Assembly (NCBI GenBank): GCA_045648175.1
Contig: JAZRNN010000065.1
Location: 1 to 15,724, forward strand
DNA length: 15,724 nt
Direction: 5' to 3'
Source of the DNA: SIG440 sp045648175
Lineage (GTDB): Bacteria; Bacillota; Clostridia; Monoglobales; Monoglobaceae
Below the pieces are notes generated by a model. It ran no database searches. It was not told where the DNA came from and saw only the letters and a list, made by a program, of their open reading frames with translations. The translations under genes were made by a program, and so were the position numbers. Each line of letters opens with the position of its first letter. The first letter of the stretch is position 1. Below are positions 1 to 6,302 of the stretch, piece by piece.

Positions 1-1230
1 GTTGACGTTCGTTCCAACGAAGAATTCGCATCACTTTCCGATGATATCAACCAGACCGTGGGTACGCTGAAAAAGTATATCAAAGAAGCGGCGGCAAGAA
101 TAGACAAGGAGCTTGAATTTGCAAAGCAAATTCAGTATTCATCACTCCCGACAGTTTTCCCAAAGAGTAATTCCTTCAATCTTTATGCCGAAATGATAAC
201 CGCAAAGGAAGTCGGCGGCGATTTTTACGACTTTTATATGCTGAATGATGGGGCCATCGCTTTTCTTGTTGCGGATGTATCGGGTAAAGGTATTCCTGCG
301 GCTATGTTTATGATGAGAGCAAAGACAGTTATCAGGGATTTGGCAGAACGCGGACTTGAGCCTGACGAAATATTTACCATTGCAAATGAAAAGCTTTGTG
401 AAAACAACGATGCAGGAATGTTTGTAACAGCATGGCTTGGTATTTTAGATACAAAGACAGGGATTATGAAGTTTGCAAATGCAGGACATAACCCACCGCT
501 TTTCAAAAGATGTGGCGAGGAGTTTTCGTATATGAAAGTTCGGAGCGGAATGCTCCTTGCAGGTATGGAGGGCATTAAATATCGCAAAAATGAACTTCAG
601 CTTACTCCTGGTGATACACTGTATCTCTACACAGACGGTGTTACCGAAGCCACGGATAACAACACCGAGCTTTATGGCGAACAAAGACTCCTTGATTTTG
701 TAAATTCTATTGAAAATACAGAGCCTGAAAGTCTTTGCAAACTCATAAAAGAAGATGTTGATAAATTTGTGGGTTCAGCACCACAGTTTGATGATATTAC
801 AATGCTTGCACTTAATTTTGATGCAATACTCGGTGACGAAAGTATTTCAGTTGTACCGGATAGCGATTCTCGCGTGGCTGTTGGTGCATTTGCAGATTCA
901 CTTTCCGCAAAACTTGAAATCATACCGAAAATTGCAAATAAGATCAACATAGTGTTTGATGAAATTTATGCAAACATAGCAAATTACAGCAAGGCAACCC
1001 TTGCTACCATTTCTTACAGTATAGAAAATGGAAAACTACGCATTACGTTTGCTGACAATGGTATTCCGTACAATCCTCTTGAGGCAGCAGAGCCGGATAC
1101 AACTCTTTCTGCAGAAGAAAGACAAATCGGAGGTCTTGGAATATTTATGGTTAAGAAAATGACGGAAAGCATGGAATATGAATACACGGATGACAAAAAC
1201 GTACTTACTCTTGTCATTTCATTAAGTTAG
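1..1230 (+). CDS. HAMP / SpoIIE-type PP2C phosphatase / anti-sigma-type ATPase (5' partial)
   Basis: The frame is open from base 1, so the true start lies upstream; the GTG at 58 is inside the gene and has no ribosome binding site. Of 409 visible residues, about 1-30 look like the end of a HAMP domain plus coiled linker, with the ELxxAxxIQ motif typical just before RsbU/SpoIIE domains. The PP2C domain spans about 55-275 with metal-binding signatures GGDFYD (72-77), VADVSGKG (90-97), NAGHNPP (160-166), YTDGVTEA (210-217) and FDDIT (263-267). The C-terminal 120 residues form an RsbW/SpoIIAB-like HATPase: N-box DEIYANIANY (320-329), DNG (352-354) and GGLGIF (377-382). Family knowledge: such proteins dephosphorylate and rephosphorylate an STAS anti-anti-sigma factor in response to an upstream membrane sensor. 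No STAS partner is visible here. The next gene is 12 bases downstream and probably co-transcribed. Confidence 0.93.
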   Translation, partial: VDVRSNEEFASLSDDINQTVGTLKKYIKEAAARIDKELEFAKQIQYSSLPTVFPKSNSFNLYAEMITAKEVGGDFYDFYMLNDGAIAFLVADVSGKGIPAAMFMMRAKTVIRDLAERGLEPDEIFTIANEKLCENNDAGMFVTAWLGILDTKTGIMKFANAGHNPPLFKRCGEEFSYMKVRSGMLLAGMEGIKYRKNELQLTPGDTLYLYTDGVTEATDNNTELYGEQRLLDFVNSIENTEPESLCKLIKEDVDKFVGSAPQFDDITMLALNFDAILGDESISVVPDSDSRVAVGAFADSLSAKLEIIPKIANKINIVFDEIYANIANYSKATLATISYSIENGKLRITFADNGIPYNPLEAAEPDTTLSAEERQIGGLGIFMVKKMTESMEYEYTDDKNVLTLVISLS

Positions 1231-1242
1231 GAGGAGATTTAA

Positions 1243-1872
1243 TTGAAATCTAATATTTGTAAATTAAATGAAGATTTAACCTGCCTCGAAGCAGTTCTTG
1301 CCGAGGTAGAAAAGGTAACTACATACAATGGTCTTGAGGACAAGAAAGCATTAAGACTTCGTCTTTTGGCAGAAGAACTCTGCGGAATGCTTCCGGGACT
1401 TATCGAAAACTTCAGCGGTGAGTTCTGGACAGAAAATGAAGGCGAAACTTACGAACTTCATGTAGAACTTAAGGCAGATGATATGAACATTGATTTAAGA
1501 GATGAACTTATCTCTGTTTCAAAATCCGGTAAAAATGCCGCTGCAAAAGGCATTATGGGTAAAATCAGAGCAGTTGCGGAAACAATGCTTCTTGCTGCAT
1601 CTGATCCGACTCTTCAAACACTCCCTGCAGGAGAGTTTTATGATTATCATGGCTATAATATAGGCTTTGGATATATTGATCCAACAATTGCTGTTGAAAC
1701 AGGATATATATACTCATGGTCGCTGTTTAATTATAAAACAGCAGTTGAAGAGAAAGAAGATGAATATGCAGAACTTGAGCGCTCTATCGTTGCAAAGCTT
1801 GCTGACGATATTATCGTAGGTGTTCGCGGAAAAAATGTTGAAATTATAGTTAAGAAGTCATTTGGTTTATGA
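1243..1872 (+). CDS. Unrecognised 209-residue protein linked to the PP2C/kinase gene
   Basis: I do not recognise this protein as a named family. The start is TTG at 1243, set by the GAGGAG sequence just upstream, 12 bases after the regulator's stop, so it is almost certainly in the same operon. It is soluble, acidic and has no signal peptide, membrane helix or cysteine cluster. Residues about 37-75 (LRLRLLAEELCGML, then GEFWTENEG and a hydrophobic strand) recall the N-box helix and following strands of anti-sigma-type HATPases, but no DxG or GxGxG nucleotide-binding box follows. Residues 130-165 are rich in tyrosine and glycine (YDYHGYNIGFGY). I infer a degenerate HATPase-fold partner or regulator of the upstream switch; this rests on context and faint motif likeness only. 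A hairpin terminator follows. Confidence 0.8.
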   Translation: MKSNICKLNEDLTCLEAVLAEVEKVTTYNGLEDKKALRLRLLAEELCGMLPGLIENFSGEFWTENEGETYELHVELKADDMNIDLRDELISVSKSGKNAAAKGIMGKIRAVAETMLLAASDPTLQTLPAGEFYDYHGYNIGFGYIDPTIAVETGYIYSWSLFNYKTAVEEKEDEYAELERSIVAKLADDIIVGVRGKNVEIIVKKSFGL

Positions 1873-1905
1873 TTTTACCAAAGGAAAGTAATAAAAGAAA
1901 CTATC

Positions 1906-1931
1906 AAGGGCACTCCAATAGGAGTGCCTTT
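1906..1931 (+). terminator. Hairpin terminator of the PP2C operon
   Basis: Eleven-base-pair stem (GGCACTCC paired with GGAGTGCC plus three outer pairs, one G-T) with an AATA loop, 33 bases after the stop of the 209-residue gene. The tail is only TTT then GGGG, so it is a weak intrinsic terminator. Nothing else clear is visible in the gap 1873-2097 apart from a weak promoter candidate. Confidence 0.6.
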
Positions 1932-2023
1932 GGGGTATCTAACGATATGTTTTAATATTTAAAAATATACCTATATCAAAATGTGATACACCTTAAACAA
2001 AGAAAAGGAGTTAAAAAACTTCG

Positions 2024-2052
2024 TAGACTTTCAAAAACTTATGTGGTATGTT
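2024..2052 (+). promoter_or_regulatory. Weak sigma-A promoter candidate for the InlB-repeat gene
   Basis: TAGACT, a 17-base spacer and TATGTT preceded by TGG (extended -10). Each hexamer matches the consensus at four of six positions. It lies 45 bases upstream of the ATG at 2098. The match is poor and rests on spacing and position. Confidence 0.25.
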
Positions 2053-2097
2053 TGTATTGCCAGATAAGGTAAATACAAAATTAGGAGATGAAAGATT

Positions 2098-2652
2098 ATG
2101 AAGAAAAAAGTATTATATACGGCAATGGCAGTAACAATACTGCTGACACAAACAGCATCGGCAACTGCAAAACCTTGGTGGCTCGATAAATACCGAGTGA
2201 TGTTTGACAATGAACTTGGAATCGTAGGAAATGTAACCCTGACCTTCGCATCGGACGGCGGAAGCTTTATCAGGCCAATAATCAAACGATACGGCGAGAG
2301 CATCAGCCTTGAAAGTTATGTCCCGACAAAATACGGATATACATTCAAAGGCTGGTTCACTGATCCCCGAACAAAGATGAATCAGGTAACAACATTCAAA
2401 TTCACAAAGCCTGATGTTCTCTATGCGAAATGGGAGCCGAACCCACAGGAGTCTATAAATCCAAAGGACGAAATTATGGCAAAAGATACCTGCTACCTCA
2501 CAGACGAGGAAATTAAAATACGAAATGAAATTATTGAAGAAAAGAATAAAAACTACATAGAAGGCTTTGGTTATGTTGCACCGAGCAAAACAAGAACTAT
2601 CATAGTAGACTCAGACGGCGATATAAATAAAATGGTCGGGACAATGGAATAA
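2098..2652 (+). CDS. Secreted protein with one InlB B-repeat-like domain
   Basis: This 184-residue protein starts at an ATG behind a clear TAGGAGATG ribosome binding site. Residues 1-24 are a classical signal peptide (MKKK, hydrophobic core, ASATA cleavage region), so the product is exported. Residues about 46-113 match the InlB B-repeat / Listeria-Bacteroides repeat pattern: a strand, DGG, strands, then YGYTFKGWFTDP and LYAKWE. In that family the repeat is a beta-grasp module of surface proteins. The acidic C-terminal third has no LPXTG, no membrane anchor and no repeat tandem, so the protein is either free or held by a partner. Its tail (EGFGYV, then VDSDGDINKMVG) reminds me of small exported proteins found on clostridial mobile elements (DUF6550-like), from memory only. 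It is monocistronic, between its own weak promoter and a strong terminator. Confidence 0.8.
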   Translation: MKKKVLYTAMAVTILLTQTASATAKPWWLDKYRVMFDNELGIVGNVTLTFASDGGSFIRPIIKRYGESISLESYVPTKYGYTFKGWFTDPRTKMNQVTTFKFTKPDVLYAKWEPNPQESINPKDEIMAKDTCYLTDEEIKIRNEIIEEKNKNYIEGFGYVAPSKTRTIIVDSDGDINKMVGTME

Positions 2653-2665
2653 ACATATAAACTCC

Positions 2666-2712
2666 AGCACCTTGAGGAAAAGCATAAAAAGTATGCGAAA
2701 CCTCAAGGTGCT
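2666..2712 (+). terminator. Two-tier hairpin terminator
   Basis: A perfect 12-base stem (AGCACCTTGAGG / CCTCAAGGTGCT) encloses a second 5-base stem (GCATA / TATGC, loop AAAAG) and is followed by ATTTTACT. It begins 14 bases after the InlB-repeat gene stop. The nested stem separated by AAAA and GAAA is more elaborate than a normal terminator. Confidence 0.75.
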
Positions 2713-2778
2713 ATTTTACTGCATTTTTACTGAAATATGTCTTTTGAAATTCTTTGAAAAATTGTTTCAGCATTTCGC

Positions 2779-2807
2779 TTGACTTGTTCGAACCTTTACG
2801 GTATTGT
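2779..2807 (+). promoter_or_regulatory. Promoter of the integrase-like gene
   Basis: TTGACT, 17-base spacer, TATTGT. The spacer holds an 8-base palindrome GTTCGAAC (2786-2793), which could be an operator. The -10 overlaps an upstream in-frame start codon at 2804, which argues that translation begins at 2837 instead. Confidence 0.45.
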
Positions 2808-2836
2808 GTGTGTTACAGAAAAAAGAGGTGAGAAAA

Positions 2837-3556
2837 ATGGCAAAACGCAGACCATCGGGTGATGGCATGGTAAGACTGAAAAAAGAAAATCAATGGGAAG
2901 GAAGAATTGTGGTCGGACATAAGCAAAATGGCGATTCCATATTCAGATATGCATATGGTAAGACACAAAAAGAAATGATGCAGAAACTAAATGCATTAAA
3001 GCTTCAATATCAGGATGCCGACCTTAACGAAGACAGTAACATAACATTAAGTGAGTGGCTCGACAAGTGGATAAATGAATTAATGCCCCAAGCTGTCCGA
3101 CCAACCACTCTAAAGGGCTTCGAGCTAATATGCAGATGCTACATAAAGCCGTATCTGGGAGATAAAAAGATAGCCTTTATCACAACAAACGATGTGCAGA
3201 AAATGTATGCGAAATTAAAAAAGGGAGGCAGAATTAACAAACACCCCGTACATGGACACAAGCTTGCAGATACAAACGGCAACGAAGAAACAATAACAGA
3301 TAAACAAGAAAAGCTGCCACAACCCAAATTTGAGCCTAAAAAGGGTAAGATGAGAAAACCTGGCACAGGATGCATCAGTAAGATAAATGACCATCTCTAT
3401 GAGGGCAGATACTCACCAAAGGATGCCTACGGCAAAAGAATGGCAAGAAACATATATGCGCCTACAAGAGAAGAATGTGAAGAAAAGCTCGCCATACTGA
3501 TAAAGGAAATGAAAGCCGAAATTGCTGAACAAAAAGCGAAACTCAAAAATGCATAA
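2837..3556 (+). CDS. Integrase-derived DNA-binding protein lacking the catalytic domain
   Basis: The 239-residue product starts at ATG 2837 behind AGAGGTG; an in-frame earlier start at 2804 has no binding site and overlaps the promoter. Residues 1-55 (RPSGDGMVRL, WEGRIVVGHK) are the AP2-like arm-binding domain of clostridial tyrosine integrases of the Tn916 type. Residues about 60-130 (LSEWLDKWI, RPTTLKGFE, IKPYLGDKKI, TTNDVQKMY) are the SAM-like core-binding domain. The reading then passes through HGHKLAD into a charged linker (about 150-180) and a second AP2-like module (KPGTGCISKIN, YEGRYSPKDAYGK, REECEEKLAIL). The roughly 200-residue catalytic domain with the R-H-R-Y residues is absent, so it cannot recombine DNA. 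Whether this is decay by in-frame deletion or a selected arm-site-binding regulator is open; the frame, promoter and terminator are all intact. Confidence 0.8.
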   Translation: MAKRRPSGDGMVRLKKENQWEGRIVVGHKQNGDSIFRYAYGKTQKEMMQKLNALKLQYQDADLNEDSNITLSEWLDKWINELMPQAVRPTTLKGFELICRCYIKPYLGDKKIAFITTNDVQKMYAKLKKGGRINKHPVHGHKLADTNGNEETITDKQEKLPQPKFEPKKGKMRKPGTGCISKINDHLYEGRYSPKDAYGKRMARNIYAPTREECEEKLAILIKEMKAEIAEQKAKLKNA

Positions 3557-3564
3557 TAACACAG

Positions 3565-3592
3565 ATGGCACGGATATAAAAATCCGTGCCAT
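3565..3592 (+). terminator. Intrinsic terminator of the integrase-like gene
   Basis: Perfect 11-base stem ATGGCACGGAT / ATCCGTGCCAT, loop ATAAAA, followed by AGCTTTT. It begins 9 bases after the stop codon. Confidence 0.8.
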
Positions 3593-3645
3593 AGCTTTTG
3601 GGCGTATTAAATTTTGATACGGTGGAAACAAAGAAAAAGGGTTTA

Positions 3646-3674
3646 TTTACTTTTTACACATTTGGTGTTATAAT
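3646..3674 (+). promoter_or_regulatory. Distal promoter candidate for the membrane protein/TetR pair
   Basis: TTTACT, 17-base spacer, perfect TATAAT with an extended TGT just before it. It lies about 125 bases upstream of the ATG at 3799, giving a long AT-rich leader that contains the inverted repeat at 3709-3744. Confidence 0.5.
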
Positions 3675-3708
3675 TAGTAAAAAAACAAATTAGATAAACT
3701 TGTATTTA

Positions 3709-3744
3709 TTGAACTCAACACAAAACAATATTTATGTTGTTCAA
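3709..3744 (+). promoter_or_regulatory. Inverted repeat, possible TetR-family operator
   Basis: TTGAAC and GTTCAA form perfect outer arms; AACA and TGTT form inner arms, with two extra bases on the left side. It lies between the two promoter candidates and overlaps the -35 of the proximal one, where a repressor from the downstream TetR-family gene could act. The 14-base centre makes it wider than a usual TetR site. Confidence 0.35.
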
Positions 3745-3768
3745 ATTACCTTCTTTAGTTGTTAAAAT
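3740..3768 (+). promoter_or_regulatory. Proximal promoter candidate for the membrane protein/TetR pair
   Basis: TTCAAA, 17-base spacer, TAAAAT with extended TGT. It is 30 bases upstream of the ATG at 3799, and its -35 lies in the right arm of the inverted repeat. Confidence 0.45.
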
Positions 3769-3798
3769 AGAATTGTAAAACAAAAGGAGGTTTTTATT

Positions 3799-4149
3799 AT
3801 GAACACAGACAAAATTATTGCAGAATCAATCGCAAAGGACTATGCACCGAAGGAAAGCTCAAAAATAGTTGCACTTAAAAAATTGGACAACAGAGCGAAA
3901 CTACCTGCCACGATTTTCACTTACTCTTGCGGTATAATATCCGCACTTGTTTTTGGTACGGGAATGTGTCTTGCAATGCAGGTAATCGGAAACGGCTTGG
4001 CTGGTATGGTGCTTGGCATTATCATTGGAATTATCGGAATGATCGGTTGCGGTGTGAATTATCCCATTTACAAGAAAATGCTTGAAAAAGGCAAAGCAAA
4101 ATATGCTTATGAAATCGTTCAGCTTGCAAAAGAAATTGCTGATAAGTAA
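3799..4149 (+). CDS. Small membrane protein with two transmembrane helices
   Basis: This 116-residue protein has a strong AAAGGAGG ribosome binding site. A lysine-rich cytosolic N-terminus (about 1-35, with the phrase DYAPKESSKIVALKKLD) precedes two hydrophobic helices at about 36-58 and 64-88 and a charged amphipathic tail. Many Clostridia carry a gene of this type next to a TetR-family regulator, as far as I recall, but no function is established that I know of. It has no transporter, enzyme or toxin motif. The regulator starts 29 bases downstream, so the two are probably one unit, with the membrane protein as its likely target. A role in membrane stress or small-molecule efflux would be a guess. 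Confidence 0.8.
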   Translation: MNTDKIIAESIAKDYAPKESSKIVALKKLDNRAKLPATIFTYSCGIISALVFGTGMCLAMQVIGNGLAGMVLGIIIGIIGMIGCGVNYPIYKKMLEKGKAKYAYEIVQLAKEIADK

Positions 4150-4178
4150 AAATAATATTTTATGAAAGGAGTGTCTAT

Positions 4179-4763
4179 ATGAATAAATCGGAAAGTAAAT
4201 ATTTTAACACTGCCGTCAGATTTGACAAAGCACTCCTTTCTTTGCTTGAAAAGAAACCTTTTGAGTACATAATGATTAGCGAAATATGTGAAAAAGCCGG
4301 GGTTAATCGTTCAACCTTTTATCTTCACTATGAAAACACACGGGATTTACTGAAAGAAACGATTGCCTATGTCCTCGATAACTTCACTTCATATTTCGAT
4401 GTTGATACTGAAAATATCACATCAGGATTTAAAAATTGTGATTTGCAGGAACTCAATTATATCAACGAGAAGTATCTGCATCCTTATCTTTTATTTATCA
4501 AAGAAAACAGACGAGTGTTTTTTGCAGTGTTGTCGCAACCAGTAACATTTGACTCAAATATTATTTTTCAAAGGCTGTTCGATAATATATTTAATCCTAT
4601 TTTAGATAGATTTCACTATCCACGAGATGAACAAAATTATGTTATGATGTTTTATCTCAATGGTATTACTGCCATTATTACGGAATGGTTGAAAGATGAC
4701 TGCAAAAAAAGTATTAAAGAAATTTCAAATATAATTCGTTACTGTATTTTCGGGAGAGAATGA
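4179..4763 (+). CDS. TetR/AcrR-family transcriptional regulator
   Basis: A 194-residue protein starting at ATG behind AAAGGAGTG. Residues about 10-55 form the TetR DNA-binding domain: the helix DKALLSLLEKKPFEYI leads into the helix-turn-helix ISEICEKAGVNRSTFYLHYENTRDLL, the family's most conserved stretch. Residues 60-190 are the variable ligand-binding/dimer domain, which does not reveal its ligand. The short stretch of lysine-poor aromatic segments (FFAVLSQPVTF, FYLNGITAIITEWL) matches the TetR_C group common in Clostridia. It follows the membrane protein by 29 bases and probably represses or activates that operon through the inverted repeat at 3709-3744. A terminator follows 28 bases after the stop. 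Confidence 0.92.
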   Translation: MNKSESKYFNTAVRFDKALLSLLEKKPFEYIMISEICEKAGVNRSTFYLHYENTRDLLKETIAYVLDNFTSYFDVDTENITSGFKNCDLQELNYINEKYLHPYLLFIKENRRVFFAVLSQPVTFDSNIIFQRLFDNIFNPILDRFHYPRDEQNYVMMFYLNGITAIITEWLKDDCKKSIKEISNIIRYCIFGRE

Positions 4764-4791
4764 ATAACTCCAATTTAACTATTTAAAACTT

Positions 4792-4821
4792 AGAGTCTTG
4801 AATTTTTAGGTTTAGGACTCT
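4792..4821 (+). terminator. Intrinsic terminator after the TetR gene
   Basis: Eleven-pair stem beginning AGAGTC and ending GACTCT, with two G-T pairs and an 8-base loop, followed by TTGTT. It begins 28 bases after the stop at 4763. The rest of 4822-4947 contains no gene that I can support. Confidence 0.55.
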
Positions 4822-4895
4822 TTGTTCATATTTAAGGATAAAAAATAATTAAAAAATCTGCAAAGCCTTGATACGACTGCGTTTGAGGCATAAAA

Positions 4896-4916
4896 TGTGG
4901 GTAACCTGTGGTCAAA
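4896..4916 (+). repeat. Direct repeat copy 1 with TGTGGTCAAA, arm-site-like
   Basis: The stretch beginning TGTGGGTAAC and ending TGTGGTCAAA recurs at 5096-5117 with one inserted base and one C-to-A change. The two copies lie on either side of the complete tRNA-Pro, 200 bases apart. Short repeats at this distance from a tRNA core are typical of integrase arm-type sites; that reading is inference. Confidence 0.5.
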
Positions 4917-4947
4917 CTCGTTTTTTGCACTTTTCTAGATAAAGCAA

Positions 4948-4979
4948 AAACCTCAGAAACCGCTTGGTTACTGAGGTTT
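4948..4979 (-). terminator. Terminator of the tRNA-Pro transcript
   Basis: On the minus strand AAACCTCAG pairs with CTGAGGTTT, with inner AACC/GGTT pairs across one T-T mismatch and an AAGC tetraloop. It is followed by TTGCTTTAT and begins 5 bases after the encoded CCA of the tRNA. Confidence 0.75.
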
Positions 4980-4983
4980 AAGG

Positions 4984-5060
<77 letters not shown>

Positions 5061-5095
5061 AAATAAAATATTCGATTTTTTGTATCTCCCGTATC

Positions 5096-5117
5096 TGTGG
5101 GATAACATGTGGTCAAA
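5096..5117 (+). repeat. Direct repeat copy 2 with TGTGGTCAAA
   Basis: Near-identical to 4896-4916 (one inserted base, one change). Its right half is also the left arm of the hairpin 5105-5135. Confidence 0.5.
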
Positions 5118-5135
5118 ATTTGTTTGACCACATGT
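5105..5135. repeat. Perfect 13-base inverted repeat between the two tRNA copies
   Basis: ACATGTGGTCAAA and TTTGACCACATGT are separated by five bases. On the plus strand it is followed by ATTTTGTTTTTT, so it can end plus-strand transcription; on the minus strand, the tRNA direction, no T-run follows, so the precursor should read through. It doubles the TGTGGTCAAA motif in opposite orientation, which also suits a protein-binding arm site. Confidence 0.7.
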
Positions 5136-5186
5136 ATTTTGTTTTTTAAGTCGCCGTAAAGTGGCGGTGTTAAAAGGTTTGTGGGA

Positions 5187-5230
5187 GTTCGGCTGGTAAC
5201 TAATGAATTGATTAGTACCGTGTCCCGAAC
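5187..5230 (-). other. Long imperfect hairpin replacing the anticodon stem of the broken tRNA
   Basis: In the minus-strand transcript the GTTCGG of the anticodon loop can pair with a downstream CCGAAC (5187-5192), and nine further pairs (GGTACTAAT with ATTAGTTACC, one bulged A) close a 6-base loop. The tRNA anticodon stem cannot form; this structure would take its place. Confidence 0.45.
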
Positions 5231-5261
5231 GAAGTGCCCTACCAAGCTGGGCCACATCCCG
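5222..5261 (-). pseudogene. tRNA-Pro(CGG) 5' half, truncated after the anticodon loop
   Basis: Forty bases match tRNA-Pro from the first base through the acceptor strand, D-arm (GCCC/GGGC) and the anticodon half-stem and loop (CTTCG, TTCGGGA, then C). After that the sequence has no CGAAG, T-arm or acceptor strand. It differs from the complete copy at six of forty positions; two of these (12 and 24) are a compensated swap in one D-stem pair, so it descends from a different functional tRNA and is not a fresh duplication. Its last 13 bases (plus-strand 5222-5234, GTCCCGAACGAAG) are identical to 5021-5033 in the complete tRNA. It sits 24 bases or so downstream of the start site of a perfect promoter, so it is likely transcribed. 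Confidence 0.85.
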
Positions 5262-5291
5262 ATGTGTTTTTGTTTGCAATAGACCTTAAAT

Positions 5292-5320
5292 ATTATACTA
5301 CTAAATTATTATTATGTCAA
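5292..5320 (-). promoter_or_regulatory. Perfect consensus promoter for the tRNA-Pro locus
   Basis: On the minus strand TTGACA, exactly 17 bases, then TATAAT: full agreement with the sigma-A consensus, as expected for a stable-RNA gene. The start site would be near 5285, just before the broken tRNA copy. It diverges from the promoter at 5376-5404. Confidence 0.9.
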
Positions 5321-5375
5321 TGTTTTTTTGAAAATCAAAGTGGAAAAAGAAATATAACCATTTTTCGATAAAAAT

Positions 5376-5404
5376 TTGCTTTTTTTTATTATATGTGATA
5401 TAAT
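5376..5404 (+). promoter_or_regulatory. Promoter of the acyltransferase/ligase operon
   Basis: TTGCTT, 17-base spacer, perfect TATAAT with an extended TGA before it. The start site would be near 5411, about 25 bases before the GTG start at 5436. Confidence 0.6.
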
Positions 5405-5435
5405 TATATTGAAATATCCTTAGAGGAGTGATTGG

Positions 5436-6302
5436 GTGCGTAAGTTTGGAGACAGATATGATGCATATCGTGTAAGAGATATCGATGGATTGCATTTTTA
5501 TATGGCGTATCTTATGCCAAAGAGAACCGATGCGGAGGTATATATCAATGAAAAAATAGATGTAACCGAGCTTTTGGAATACATAAAAGAAAAAAATGCT
5601 ACTGGAGAACGCAAGGTGACATTGTTTCATTGCATAATTGCGGCGGTGGCAAGAACCTTAAGGATGCGCCCGTTGCTTAATCGCTATATTTCGGGTAAAC
5701 ATTTTTATATGAGACACGATGTATCTATGGGTTTCACCATTAAGAAAAAATTTGAAGACCATGCTGAAGAAACATTGATGATTTATCATCCAAAGGATAA
5801 TGAAAATGTTTGTGCAATAACAGATAGACTTTCACCCAAGGTAGCACAGGCGAAAAAAGATGACGGTGGTATGAAGGTTGACGATATTTTGAATATCGTA
5901 AAAAAATTACCCAAGTTTATAATGTATATTTTTATGGCATTTATGCGTTTTGCAGATAGTCATGGTCTTATGCCCAAGGCTTTCAGTAGTGTTGACCCTA
6001 ATTATGTAACTGTTCTTTTATCCAATCTTGGCAGTATAAAATGTGATGCTGTTTATCACCATCTTAATAATTTTGGTACAAACGGAATTGTTATTACAAT
6101 AGGTGAGATACACAAGGAAGTTATTCTTGATGAGAATAATCAGCAGACGGTGCGCGATATAGTTAATATTGGAGTAACTCTTGACGAACGTATTGCAGAT
6201 GGCTTTTATTTTGCACGCTCGTTAAAGTTGGTTAAATATTTGTTTAAAAATCCACACTTGCTTGACAAAACATTAGGGGAGGAAATTGATTTTGAATTCT
6301 GA
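5436..6302 (+). CDS. E2-type (CAT-fold) acyltransferase-like protein with altered active site
   Basis: The 288-residue protein starts at GTG 5436 behind AGAGGAG. It resembles the catalytic domain of 2-oxoacid dehydrogenase E2 acyltransferases and chloramphenicol acetyltransferase: an early INEKIDVTELLEYI, KVTLFHCIIAAVART at 60-74, RPLLNRYI at 78-85, LLSNLGSI at 194-201, and a C-terminal LDERIADGFYFARSL at 249-263 followed by KNPHLLD. There is no lipoyl or subunit-binding domain, so it is a free-standing catalytic domain. The family's DHRxxDG motif reads DERIADG, putting Glu251 where the catalytic histidine is expected, so classical acyl transfer is doubtful. It overlaps the ligase gene by 11 bases, so the ligase probably makes its acyl donor. 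The substrate is unknown. Confidence 0.82.
   Translation: MRKFGDRYDAYRVRDIDGLHFYMAYLMPKRTDAEVYINEKIDVTELLEYIKEKNATGERKVTLFHCIIAAVARTLRMRPLLNRYISGKHFYMRHDVSMGFTIKKKFEDHAEETLMIYHPKDNENVCAITDRLSPKVAQAKKDDGGMKVDDILNIVKKLPKFIMYIFMAFMRFADSHGLMPKAFSSVDPNYVTVLLSNLGSIKCDAVYHHLNNFGTNGIVITIGEIHKEVILDENNQQTVRDIVNIGVTLDERIADGFYFARSLKLVKYLFKNPHLLDKTLGEEIDFEF
6275..6282 (+). promoter_or_regulatory. Ribosome binding site deciding the ligase start
   Basis: AGGGGAGG is 9 bases before TTG 6292 but only 3 bases before the alternative TTG at 6286, so 6292 is the better start. Confidence 0.65.

Noticed and set aside
58..1230. Complete PP2C gene starting at GTG 58
   Set aside because: The frame is open to base 1 and encodes the end of a HAMP domain before 58; no ribosome binding site precedes the GTG.
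2786..2793. LexA-type SOS box near the integrase-like gene
   Set aside because: GTTCGAAC is a palindrome but has the half-sites in the wrong order and no 4-base gap for CGAAC-N4-GTTCG.
3759..3783. TTGTT / AACAA inverted repeat before the membrane protein gene
   Set aside because: Only five bases per arm in very AT-rich DNA; expected by chance.
3799..4763. Toxin-antitoxin pair
   Set aside because: The two-helix membrane protein has no toxin signature and the downstream gene is a full-length TetR regulator.
5222..5261. A second complete tRNA-Pro
   Set aside because: No matching 3' anticodon stem, T-arm or acceptor strand follows; only the first 40 bases are tRNA.
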